Shown piece by piece: positions 43,478-52,400 of a DNA stretch of 64,000 nt (positions are counted from its first letter, which is position 1; each line of letters begins with the position of its first letter). This DNA comes from Alphaproteobacteria bacterium (GTDB lineage Bacteria > Myxococcota_A > UBA796 > GCA-2862545). The stretch is taken from positions 434,001 through 498,000 of the forward strand of contig JACKER010000009.1 in the NCBI GenBank assembly GCA_020632925.1, in the 5' to 3' direction. The notes beneath the pieces are model-generated. The model saw nothing but the letters and a program-made list of their open reading frames with translations. It searched no databases and was not told the origin of the DNA. The translations under genes were made by a program, and so were the position numbers.

Positions 43478-46444
43478 ATGCGCCATCTCCGCCGAGCTCC
43501 CGTCTTCGGGGGCGGTGACCGTCGTCCCGACGGTGCCGCTCCGACCAACGCGATCACGCCGCGCCCGCAGGTCGAGGCCGAGCCCGAGATCGACAACAGC
43601 CAGGCCCAGACCGAGGTCGAGGCGCCCACGGAGGAACCCGGGCTGCTCGCTCGGCTGGCGCTCGGGCTGGGTCGGGGTGGTGACCTCGGGTGGGCGGCCG
43701 ATCCGACGGAGCGCACCACCGCTCCCGCCACCGCGCCCGTGGCGGAGGTGGCTCCCACGCCGTTCGCCGGACGCCGGCGTCGAGCGGGCGCGCAACCCGG
43801 GTTCGACGCGCCTGGCGCCGGACAGCGCCGCGGTGGTCGAGGCCAGCCCCGTCGGCGTGGCGCGGCGCGCCCTGGCGCCTCGTCCCCGGAGGTCGCTCCG
43901 CCCGTCGCCGAGGTCGCTCCGCCCGTCGCCGAGGTCGCTCCGCCCGTCGCAGAGGTCGCTCCGCCCGTCGCCGAGGTCGCTCCGCCCGTCGCAGAGGTCG
44001 CTCCGCCCGTCGCAGAGGTCGCTCCGCCCGCCGCCGCTCCCGTGCAGGAGCCCACGCCCGAGGACCTCGCGTGGGCCGAGATCACGGCGGGCGCAGTGGT
44101 CGAGCGCGGCGCCGAGGGGCCCGCGGTCACCGCGCTGCAGGACCGGCTGCGGTCGGCGGGCATCGACATCGAGGTGGACGGCCAGTTCGGGCCCAAGACC
44201 GAGAAGGCGGTCCGCGACCTGCAGGCCAGCCTGGGCCTGACGCCCGACGGGGACGTGGGTCCCCTCACCTCCGCCGCCCTCGACGCACACCTCGCGGAGC
44301 TCGCGGCAGCGCAGGCCGCCGACGCCGGCCAGACCGAGACCGAGGCCGGCCAGACCGAGACCGAGGCCGGTCAGACCGAGACCGAGGCCGGCCAGACCGA
44401 GACCGAGGCCGGCCAGACGGAGGCGGGAGGCGTCTCGCAGACGGCGATCGAGGCGGCCGCCGAGGCGTGGCTCGCGACCGTCCCCGAGTCCATGCGGACC
44501 GAGGCGGAGGAGAACCTCCCCCTCATCCTGCAGGCCTGCGCGGACGCCAACGTGACGGACCCGAACCAGGTCGCGTACATCCTCGCCACGGCGCAGGCCG
44601 AGACGGCGTTCGGCGAGGAGAAGTACACCCGCTCCGTCGCCCTGGTGGAGGACCACAACCGCTTCACGCAAAACGCGGACGGCACCTGGTCGGCGCACAA
44701 CCACGTGACCGGCGAGACGAGCACCGCCGCCACCGAGGAGGAGCTGCTCGTCCAGTACTGGAACGACGCGTACGGCAGCCGCGAAGACCTGGGCAACCGC
44801 GAGGGCACCGACGACGGCGCGAACTACCGCGGTCGGGGCTTCGTCCAGCTCACCGGCCGGTCGAACTACCAGGCGATGACCGACATCCTCGTCGAGCAGG
44901 GGTACACCTACGAGGTCGACGGCGTGACGTACGGCACCGCCGAGAACCCGATCGACCTGCTCGCCCACCCCGACCACGTGAACCTCAACGCGGGCCTGGC
45001 GGCGCGGATCCTGGTCGAGGGCTCGATGCGCGGGACGTTCACCGGCGTGTCGATCCCCGACTACGTCAACGACACCGAGACCGACTTCGTCAACGCGCGC
45101 CGCGTCATCAACGGCCAGGACCGCGCCGACGAGATCGCCGGATACGCCGAGGACTACGCGAACACCACGGTCGACTGGGCGGCGGTGTTCACGCCCGCGG
45201 CCGAGGAGCAGACCGGCGTCACCGACGTGGAGGTGGTGCAGCCCGATCAGGAGGAGGCCACCGCGGTCGAGGTCGTCCAGCCCGACGGCACCACGCGCGA
45301 GACCGGCCCCGTGCTCAGCTCGGAGGAGCAGGCCGCCATGCTCCAGGAGATCGCCGCGATCACGGAGCAGGGCTTCGGGACGGAGGCGATCGGACGCGGG
45401 ACCACCGACGTGGAGACCGCCAAGACGCTCCAGCGCGCGCTCGTGCAGCTCGGGTACCTCCCCGCGGGGACCGAGATCGACGGCAAGGTCGGCCCGATCA
45501 CCACCAACGCGCTGATGGCCTTCCAGGTCGCGACCAGCGGCGTCGACACGATCGAGAAGGGCACGAACGCCGACGGCGAGCCGGTCTACATGACCGACAG
45601 CGACGATCCGCGGCTGATGGGCATCGTGACGGGCACGCTGACCGCCGACACCCGCGCGAAGCTGCTCGCCGAGCTCGAGGCGCAGCGGGCCTCCCTCGAG
45701 GCGACCGGTGCGCTGCCCGACCAGACCGCGATGCGCACGCTCGGGGACACGCCCGAGCAGCAGGCCGAGCTGCAGCGGCTGTTCCGCGAGCGCGGGCTGG
45801 ACCCGGCGGCGATGGCGCAGATCGACACCGCGGCCTACCTCGAGCTCGGGCTGCGTCCGCACGTGCTGGCCGCCGCCATCGACGGCTGGGAGAACGCGTA
45901 CCTCTCGGGCCAGACCACCAGCACGATGATCACGGTCAACGACTACGAGCTGCCCGCGAACATGCGGCGGTCCTTCACGATCGACCTGTCGAACATGACC
46001 GCCGACCCCTTCATGCACGAGGTCCTCGCGCACGGCCGGGGGTCCGACATGGACGACGGCAGCCGCAACTGGTCCACCCGGTTCTCGGGCGCCAACGTCG
46101 AGGAGAGCGGGCAGTCCGTGCTCGGCGGCCTGATCGCCGGCGACGAGGCCTACCAGGGCAGCAAGCGCTTCGGCACGGTGGTCGAGGGCATCGAGGCCGG
46201 GATCAACGACAACGCCGAGGAGCGCCTGATCCGGACGCACGCCCCCTCCGCCGGCTACGAGTGGACCTCGGAGCAGGCGATCGGTCAGCAGCTGTCGTAC
46301 CGGAGCCTGGGGTGCGTCGTGTGGGACCTCGACGCCGCCGAGAAGTACCGCGACGCCGCGCGCGAGGCCGACGGGCTCTACCTGTTCAACTTCGCCCCCC
46401 ACGAGCAGTACTGGGGCCGGACGAACGACGTGAACCGCGACTGA
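43478..46444 (+). CDS. Multidomain cell-wall enzyme: peptidoglycan-binding, GH19-like and L,D-transpeptidase-like domains
   Basis: 988 residues. Order: disordered N-terminus (1-137); seven EVAPPVA-type heptads (138-186); peptidoglycan-binding domain (205-270, GPAVTALQDRLRSAGIDIEVD); five AGQTETE repeats (283-317); GH19 chitinase/endolysin-like domain (about 320-530) with QAETAFGEE and YRGRGFVQLTGRSNY; second peptidoglycan-binding domain (about 620-740, TLQRALVQLGYLPAG); and a YkuD_2-type L,D-transpeptidase-like domain (about 800-970) with MHEVLAHGRGSD, GEAYQG-like DEAYQGSKRFG, GINDNAEERLIRTH and the Cys of SLGCVVWD. No signal peptide is visible. One chain could cleave glycan strands and act on stem peptides. 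Export by a dedicated system or release by lysis are possible; self-targeting or predation is inference. Confidence 0.87.
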   Translation: MRHLRRAPVFGGGDRRPDGAAPTNAITPRPQVEAEPEIDNSQAQTEVEAPTEEPGLLARLALGLGRGGDLGWAADPTERTTAPATAPVAEVAPTPFAGRRRRAGAQPGFDAPGAGQRRGGRGQPRRRGAARPGASSPEVAPPVAEVAPPVAEVAPPVAEVAPPVAEVAPPVAEVAPPVAEVAPPAAAPVQEPTPEDLAWAEITAGAVVERGAEGPAVTALQDRLRSAGIDIEVDGQFGPKTEKAVRDLQASLGLTPDGDVGPLTSAALDAHLAELAAAQAADAGQTETEAGQTETEAGQTETEAGQTETEAGQTEAGGVSQTAIEAAAEAWLATVPESMRTEAEENLPLILQACADANVTDPNQVAYILATAQAETAFGEEKYTRSVALVEDHNRFTQNADGTWSAHNHVTGETSTAATEEELLVQYWNDAYGSREDLGNREGTDDGANYRGRGFVQLTGRSNYQAMTDILVEQGYTYEVDGVTYGTAENPIDLLAHPDHVNLNAGLAARILVEGSMRGTFTGVSIPDYVNDTETDFVNARRVINGQDRADEIAGYAEDYANTTVDWAAVFTPAAEEQTGVTDVEVVQPDQEEATAVEVVQPDGTTRETGPVLSSEEQAAMLQEIAAITEQGFGTEAIGRGTTDVETAKTLQRALVQLGYLPAGTEIDGKVGPITTNALMAFQVATSGVDTIEKGTNADGEPVYMTDSDDPRLMGIVTGTLTADTRAKLLAELEAQRASLEATGALPDQTAMRTLGDTPEQQAELQRLFRERGLDPAAMAQIDTAAYLELGLRPHVLAAAIDGWENAYLSGQTTSTMITVNDYELPANMRRSFTIDLSNMTADPFMHEVLAHGRGSDMDDGSRNWSTRFSGANVEESGQSVLGGLIAGDEAYQGSKRFGTVVEGIEAGINDNAEERLIRTHAPSAGYEWTSEQAIGQQLSYRSLGCVVWDLDAAEKYRDAAREADGLYLFNFAPHEQYWGRTNDVNRD
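43889..44035 (+). repeat. Seven 21-nt tandem repeats coding EVAPPVA
   Basis: Seven near-identical 21-nt units inside the cell-wall enzyme gene, encoding EVAPPVA six times and EVAPPAA once. Unit length is a multiple of three, so copy changes only lengthen or shorten the Pro-rich linker. Confidence 0.9.
44324..44428 (+). repeat. Five 21-nt tandem repeats coding AGQTETE
   Basis: Second in-frame array of 21-nt units in the same gene, coding AGQTETE four times and ending AGQTEAG. It links the first peptidoglycan-binding domain to the GH19-like domain with an acidic, flexible spacer. Confidence 0.85.
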
Positions 46445-46458
46445 GGGTGGTGCAGGGG

Positions 46459-46464
46459 TACGCT
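46459..46464 (+). promoter_or_regulatory. Candidate -10 element (TACGCT) adjoining a start codon
   Basis: TACGCT ends 5 nt before ATG 46470 in the 25-nt gap after the cell-wall enzyme gene. If used, transcription would start at or next to the ATG, giving a leaderless message. Supported by position and similarity to other TAnnCT sites in the window only. Confidence 0.25.
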
Positions 46465-46469
46465 GGGCC

Positions 46470-48197
46470 ATGCGGCTGCGCGTGCTCCTCTCGCTGCTCT
46501 GCCTGTCGCCGTGTGTGATGCCCAGGCCATCGGCGCGCCCCGCACGGGCGACACCGCTGCCTGCGAACACCTTCGCGGGCCTGTGCGAGGCACGCTGCGA
46601 CCCGGTGACCTGGGGCCAGCGGCCGACGGTGCCGGCGAGCACGACGTGCCCGGGCGGGTACTGCACCCACGACCTCGAGGTCGCGTTCGACGACCACCTC
46701 CGCGTGGAGCTGGACGGACAGCTCTCGACGACCTCGCCCGCACGGCTGACCGCGTGGACCGGTCCGGTGGTCGTGCAGGTCCATGCGACGACCGGTGAGG
46801 TGTGGCGCTGCTCGCTCGACCTCGACGCCGATCGACGCCTCACGGCGCGGCGAGCCTGGCTCGAGGACGATTCGCTCCGGGTGTGGCTGTCCGAGGGGGC
46901 CACGGAGCACGCATGCGAGCGCGTCCGGCCCGTCGATCGGTGGTCGGTGGGCGGCGTCGCGGACATCGACGACGCCGAGCTCCAGCGGTGGCTGGCGGTG
47001 GCTGAGGAGGCGCTGTCGGCGGCCCGGTTCCGCGACGACGAGGCGGTGTCGCGCTGGCTCGTGGGACAGGGCCACGTCGAGGGTGGGTCGCTGGTCCGGG
47101 GCGGCGGCCGCGCGGTGGTGGTCGACGCCTGGCTCGCGACCGTCCGTCGCCCCGGCAGCGAGCAGTGCGCCGAGTGCTCGTTCGCCGCGGCCTTCGAGGG
47201 CGAGCTCGCCGGTCGCGTGACCATCACGTTCGAGGGGACCACCCGCGAGCGGTTCTGTGCGATGTGGGACGCGCACGACGCCGTGGCGATCAGGCAAACC
47301 GGCGCCCTCGACAGCGTGGTCCCGACCGACGGACCCTGCCCGGGGAGCATCCGACACGCGTTCACCGTGCCTCGTGTCCCCTTCGACCGCCCCGTGAAGC
47401 TCGACCCGACCCCGCGAGCGCTGCGGCCCGAGCCCGGCGTGCCCCGCGCCTCGGTCGTGGGCCTCCCCGACGAGGTCCAACGGGACATCGAGGGTCTCGG
47501 AGCGACGATCGCGCGGCTCGAGCCCGAGCGCACCGACCGCCTGCTCGCCGTCCACGACTGGATCGCGACCCACATCCGGTACGACGTGGCGGCCCTGAGG
47601 GGCCCTCGCCCACCGCAGGACGCGGCGTCGGTGCTCCAGCGCGGCACGGCCGTGTGCGCCGGCTACGCGAACCTGGCGGTGGCGCTGGGGCGCGCCGCGG
47701 GCCTCGACGTCGTCTACGTCGATGGGGTCACGCAGGACGAGGGCCACGCCTGGAACGCGGCGGACGTGGGGGGCCGCTGGGCGCTGTTCGACGTCACCTG
47801 GGACGCGGGCGTGGTCGCGGGCGACACCTTCGTCCCCGGTTACTCGGACGACTGGTTCGACCCGCCTCCCGAGCGGTTTCGCGCCACTCACCACCCGACG
47901 GATCCGTCCTGGCAGCTGGTCCTCCCCGAGAGCGACGCCGCCTTCATGGCGCGTCCGCGGCTCGGCGGGGGTGTGGTGCTGCTCGATCCGGTCGAGCGTC
48001 GCGCGAGCGAGGTCCGGCTGCGGCTCGACGGGCCCGACGACCTTCGGGTGCGTTGGCGTCGCGCCGGCCGCGAGACCCTCGAGCCCTGCGCGCTGGAGCG
48101 CGGGGTGGCGTCGTGCGGGGTGCCGGACCGCGTGCGCGCGGTGGTGGAGATCGACGCCGACGGCGCCTTCGCCGGTCAGCTCGAGCTGGCCCCATGA
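46470..48197 (+). CDS. Secreted transglutaminase-like cysteine protease-fold protein
   Basis: 575 residues with a signal peptide (MRLRVLLSLLCLSPCVM, possibly lipoprotein-like at LSPC). Residues 20-330 hold two beta-rich segments with several Cys pairs (CEARCDP, CPGGYC, CAECSF). The transglutaminase-like core is at about 345-480: RLLAVHDWIATHIRYD, C396 in AVCAGYANLAVALGR, H426 in GHAWNAA and D441 in LFDVTWD, the Cys-His-Asp triad in the right order. The YVDGVTQDEGHAWN spacing matches bacterial transglutaminase-like envelope proteins, which cleave or crosslink peptides. A beta-domain closes the chain. Located 25 nt after the cell-wall enzyme, so both may act on the envelope or on prey. Confidence 0.85.
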   Translation: MRLRVLLSLLCLSPCVMPRPSARPARATPLPANTFAGLCEARCDPVTWGQRPTVPASTTCPGGYCTHDLEVAFDDHLRVELDGQLSTTSPARLTAWTGPVVVQVHATTGEVWRCSLDLDADRRLTARRAWLEDDSLRVWLSEGATEHACERVRPVDRWSVGGVADIDDAELQRWLAVAEEALSAARFRDDEAVSRWLVGQGHVEGGSLVRGGGRAVVVDAWLATVRRPGSEQCAECSFAAAFEGELAGRVTITFEGTTRERFCAMWDAHDAVAIRQTGALDSVVPTDGPCPGSIRHAFTVPRVPFDRPVKLDPTPRALRPEPGVPRASVVGLPDEVQRDIEGLGATIARLEPERTDRLLAVHDWIATHIRYDVAALRGPRPPQDAASVLQRGTAVCAGYANLAVALGRAAGLDVVYVDGVTQDEGHAWNAADVGGRWALFDVTWDAGVVAGDTFVPGYSDDWFDPPPERFRATHHPTDPSWQLVLPESDAAFMARPRLGGGVVLLDPVERRASEVRLRLDGPDDLRVRWRRAGRETLEPCALERGVASCGVPDRVRAVVEIDADGAFAGQLELAP

Positions 48198-48210
48198 CCA
48201 TCGGAGGTCA
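48195..48210. terminator. Small hairpin at convergent stop codons
   Basis: TGACC-ATCGGA-GGTCA: the left arm begins with the TGA of the transglutaminase-like gene and the right arm ends with TCA, the TGA of the minus-strand gene. Five base pairs, three of them forced by the shared stop codon type. Confidence 0.35.
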
Positions 48211-49191
48211 CGGAGCCGGGTTCTGTGGTTCGTCTGTGTCTCCCGGGATCTCGTGCGGGACCTTCCGAGGTCGGTCCGGATCGTACGGCTGGATGCCGTG
48301 ACTCGGGTCGTAGGCCTGGGGCGGCAATGCCTGGTGGTGCACCTGGACGGACAATCGCCTGGCGGGCAACCCATCACTGCCCACGACGGGGAACCCCATG
48401 AACAAGACAGCGTCCACGTGAACGCCGTTGTCCTCGTACAGTCCGATGAGCGCGTCCAGCAGCGGCACTTCGGACCTGGACCTCTGGACGGGCAGCTTCT
48501 CAGCCCAGGACGAGAACATCCGTCTCGGAATCGAGTTCCTTCCTCCATTCTGGTCGAGAATGCAGTATTTTGCCGCGGCTACGGTCCATCCTCCATTCTC
48601 TCCCAGGGAGTAGCTACACCTCTCCTCGTCGAAGCTCACGAGCTGGTCGAGGAAGGATGCGTCACCCGCTGCCACGACGGTCCACTGCCCGCGAGACTCC
48701 ACGCTCGACGGTGGGCGGTGGAGTGCGTCGTCCACGGAGCCCACCACTCGTGCCACAGCAGGAACGAAGTCCTCGTGCCCCAACACCGGGATGGACCGCC
48801 CTTCCGCATGAGCGGTGGCGTGTTCGGCTTGCGTTGGTACCCTGCGCTGCTCTGGTGGGACGACGACCGATGGCGCGATCTGCGGCGCAACGCCAGCCTC
48901 GTCACAGACCGAGTCCTCGACCACGATGAGCGTCGCTTCCTCGGCCACCGGTCCTCGGAGCACCTGCTCCTGGAGCTGTTTCGAGACAGGGACGCAGTCG
49001 ATGCTCCTGCCCGGCGCGCCGTACGCCTCCGCGACCATCCATGAGAGCCACATGACGGACCCCTCGGGCACATCGAGCGACCCATGGGGTTCTCGACCGT
49101 GGCCATGATGGCATGAATCGCGAATGACATCGAGCTGATCGGGAGCCACGACCGGCGTATGCCCCTGGGCATTCACGGGCGTCCGAACCAC
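48208..49191 (-). CDS. Hypothetical protein with unresolved 5' end and possible Pro-Ala linker
   Basis: Using the first start codon after the repeat region (GTG 49191) the product has 327 residues. The C-terminal half is protein-like (WTVVAAGDASFLDQLVSFDE, YCILDQNGGRNSIPRRMF, LLDALIGLYEDNGVHVDAVL). Upstream, the same frame stays open through the GGAGCG array, reading (Ala-Pro)n, but offers no ATG, GTG or TTG before entering antisense to the kinase gene. An Ala-Pro linker usually follows a signal peptide, so the original N-terminus may have been lost or frameshifted. Base composition is visibly less GC-rich than the neighbours. No family recognised; start confidence is low. Confidence 0.5.
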   Translation of the reverse strand: MVRTPVNAQGHTPVVAPDQLDVIRDSCHHGHGREPHGSLDVPEGSVMWLSWMVAEAYGAPGRSIDCVPVSKQLQEQVLRGPVAEEATLIVVEDSVCDEAGVAPQIAPSVVVPPEQRRVPTQAEHATAHAEGRSIPVLGHEDFVPAVARVVGSVDDALHRPPSSVESRGQWTVVAAGDASFLDQLVSFDEERCSYSLGENGGWTVAAAKYCILDQNGGRNSIPRRMFSSWAEKLPVQRSRSEVPLLDALIGLYEDNGVHVDAVLFMGFPVVGSDGLPARRLSVQVHHQALPPQAYDPSHGIQPYDPDRPRKVPHEIPGDTDEPQNPAP

Positions 49192-49252
49192 CGGGGTGGC
49201 AAGCTGCTCGGACAGCAGCCGTTCCGGCGTGCCGAGGCCTGAGCCACGCCCA

Positions 49253-49366
49253 GGAGTGGGAGCGGGAGCGGGAGCGGGAGCGGGAGTGGGAGCGGGAGCG
49301 GGAGCGGGAGCGGGAGCGGGAGCGGGAGCGGGAGCGGGAGCGGGAGCGGGAGCGGGAGCGGGAGCG
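49253..49366. repeat. 19 tandem copies of GGAGCG upstream of a kinase gene
   Basis: A perfect hexamer array of 114 nt; copies 1 and 6 read GGAGTG, all others GGAGCG. It ends 38 nt before the kinase ATG at 49405 and lies between that gene and the minus-strand hypothetical gene. On the minus strand it reads CGCTCC, coding Ala-Pro in the open frame there. Confidence 0.95.
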
Positions 49367-49404
49367 GGGTAGCGCGGGGCGAGCGGGGGGTTACGGGATC
49401 CTCG

Positions 49405-52400
49405 ATGCAGCTGCCGGCGACCTTCGGGAAGTACGAGCTCCTGGAGCGCATCGCCACCGGCGGGATGGCGGAGGTGTGGCTCGCGCGGAGCTTCGGCGTG
49501 GCGGGCTTCGAGAAGCGCCTCGTCATCAAGCGCCTGCGCCCGGAGCTCGCCGAGGACCCGCGCTTCGTCCAGATGTTCATCGCCGAGGCGAAGATCGGCG
49601 TGCACCTGAACCACCCGAACATCGTCTCGGTCTACGAGCTCGGGCGGGTCCAGGGCACGCACTACATCGCGATGGAACACCTGCACGGGCGCGACCTGAC
49701 GCGGCTGGTGCGCGTGATGCGGGCCCGCGGGGAGCGGCTGCCGCTCGCGATCGCGGTCGCGGTCGTCGCGGAGGCCTGCCGCGGCCTGGCCTACGCCCAC
49801 GGGCGCACCGACGTGGACGGGCAGGATCTCGGGCTCGTCCACCGAGACGTCTCGCCCCACAACATCCTCGTGACCTTCGCGGGCGAGGTGAAGCTGGTCG
49901 ACTTCGGCATCGCCCGGCTCATGACGACCGCGAGCACCTCGGGCCAGGCGAACCCCAAGCCCGGGCCCGGCGGCGGCAAGTACGCCTACATGTCACCCGA
50001 GCAGGCCGAGGGGCGCGACATCGACCTGCGCAGCGACCTGTTCAGCGCGGGCATCGTGCTGTGGGAGCTCATCGTCGGGCACCGCCTCTTCCAGGATCCC
50101 GACCACGCCGAGAAGCTCCGCCGCGTGCGGCAGGCCGTCATCCCCCACCCCGCCGAGGAGGGGGTGCCGATCGACGACGCGCTGTGGGCCATCCTCCGCA
50201 AGGCGCTCGCCCGCGACCCGGCCGCCCGGTACGACTCCGCGAGCGCGATGGAGGAGGACCTCCGCACCTGGCTGTTCGAGAAGCGGCACCGGGTGGGGCG
50301 GACGGAGATCGCCGAGGTCCTGCGCACCGCCTTCCCCGACGAGGTCGACCGCTCCTCGCCAGGGCTCCAGCTCGATCAGCTCCTCGCCGACGTGCAGCGG
50401 CTCGATCCGCGGGACCGCACGCCGTCCGACGCGCCCTCCCGCCGCGACCAGACGCTCCCGGGCCACCTCCAGACGCCGATCGGCGAGCGGCGGCCCGTCG
50501 TCGTCCTCATGATCGACGTGGACGGGCTCACCGAGCTGTCCGAGCGCGTCGACCCCGAGTCGCTGATGAAGCGCAAGTTCTCGCTCCTGCGCGGGATCCG
50601 GCGCATCGTCGACCGCCACGGGGGCCTGCTGCAGCGGACCGTCGACGACCACGTGACCGTGCTCTTCGGCGTGCCTCGGACACGCACCGACGACGTGGCC
50701 CACGCGCTGGAGTGCGCGCTGGACCTGCAGTCCAAGGTGGGCACGCTGCGGCGTGCGGGGATGGCCGTCGAGCTCGCGATCGGCGTGCACACGGGTGAGG
50801 TCACGGTCAGCCGCCAGGGGCACAAGGTGCGGTACGTCGCGCGCGGCGACACCACCCGCTTCGCGCGGCGCATGTCCGCCGTCGCAGACCACGGGCAGAT
50901 CCTGGTGTCGGAGCGCGTGCTGGCGGCGGTCGAGGGCTGGTACCGGGTGCGCCGCGGCCCCGGCGTCCCCTGTCGCGGCGGGAAGTCCGACCAGCCGTCC
51001 TACCTCCTCGAGGGGCGCGCTCGCAGCCTCCGGGGCTCCCAGGTCGGGCACTGGATGCGTCGCGGCGAGGAGCTCGAGGTCCTGCGGACCGCGCTGGTGC
51101 AGCTCGGGACCGGTCGCGGCACCACGATCCGCCTGGTGGGCGGCATCGGCACGGGCAAGTCGCGCTTCATCCGTGAGATCCGGGAGGTCGCGCTGCGGCG
51201 TGGCGCCTCGTTCTACGGCGTCCGCTGCACCCACATGGGGACGGAGCGGCCGCTCGAGCACCTGCGCGATCTGGTGGCCGGCGTGCTCGGCGTGGACCCG
51301 GAGTCGCCCCAGGCCGAGCTCGAGGCCGCCGCCACCCGCCTGCAGCACCTCGGGCTCGGTCAGCGCGATCACACCGTGCTCGCCGACCTGCTGACGGACC
51401 GCGGTGACCGCGCCGAGCCCAGTGAGATCTGGCACGCGGCGGCCGGGATGCTCCGTGGCTTGTCCCGGGACCGCCCCACGATCGTCGCCTTCGACGACAT
51501 CCACGCGCTCTCCGACGCCGATCGGCACGAGCTCGCCGAGCTGGTCGGATCGCTGCAGGACCAGCCCGTCCTCTTCCTGCTCGCCACGCGCGGGCTACAC
51601 CGCGATCGGCTCGCGGGCCTCGGCGTGACGGTGACGCTCGGGGCGTTCACGCCGGACCAGGTGGAGCGGATGGTGGAGGCGCGGCTCGCCGTCCGCCGCG
51701 TGGATCCGGGGCTCGTGGCGCTGCTGGAGCGCACCTGCGAGGGCAACCCCCGCTACCTCGAGGAGATGTGCAAGTACCTCGCGGAGACTGGGCGCCTCGT
51801 GGTCGACGATCAGGGCGCGAGCCTCGCCATCACCGACGACCCGCCGACCGACGGTCCCTCCCTCCCCCCGAACCTCCAGGCGCTCGTCACCGCGCGCATC
51901 GACGCGCTCGACGCCGCCTCGCGGGGGCTGCTCCAGCTCGCGGCGGTCGCCGGCTCCTCGTTCTCCGAGTCGCTCCTCGCCGAGGCCGCCGGGCTGCCCG
52001 ATCCGACGCCGCTGCTGCTCGATCTCGCGTCCCACGGGTTGCTCGTCCGCGAGGCCGCCGTGTCGGGCGAGTGGACCTTCAGCAGCGATCTCGTCCGCGA
52101 GGCCGCGCTGCGGGGCACGCTCGGCGTGCAGCGGCGGGACTACCACCGGCTGGTGGCGAAGGCGATCGAGCAGGTCCACGGCGAACACCTCGAGCCCCAC
52201 CTCGAAGCGATGACCGCGCACTGCGCCGAGGGCGGGCGCCCGCTCGACGCAGCCCGGTACGCCCACAAGGCCGGCCAGCGCCTCGAGCGCGACCACTTCC
52301 TCGATCACGCCCGCCGCTGCTACGCGCTGGGCCTCGAGCAGCTCAAGACGATCACCGGCCCGGGGAGCGCGGACGAGTACGACGCGAAGATCCAGGGCGA

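Noticed and set aside
43889..44428. Regular 21-nt direct repeats that look like a CRISPR array at first sight.
   Set aside because: Repeats are contiguous without unique spacers and are translated in frame as EVAPPVA and AGQTETE.
43466..47647. A ~1390-codon minus-strand frame across the cell-wall enzyme gene.
   Set aside because: It mirrors plus-strand coding with domain-level signatures and repeats; its own translation is Arg/Val/Gly-rich and has no motif.
49253..49366. GGAGCG tract as a CRISPR or replication-origin iteron array.
   Set aside because: Units are 6 nt with no spacers, and no replication or cas gene is nearby.
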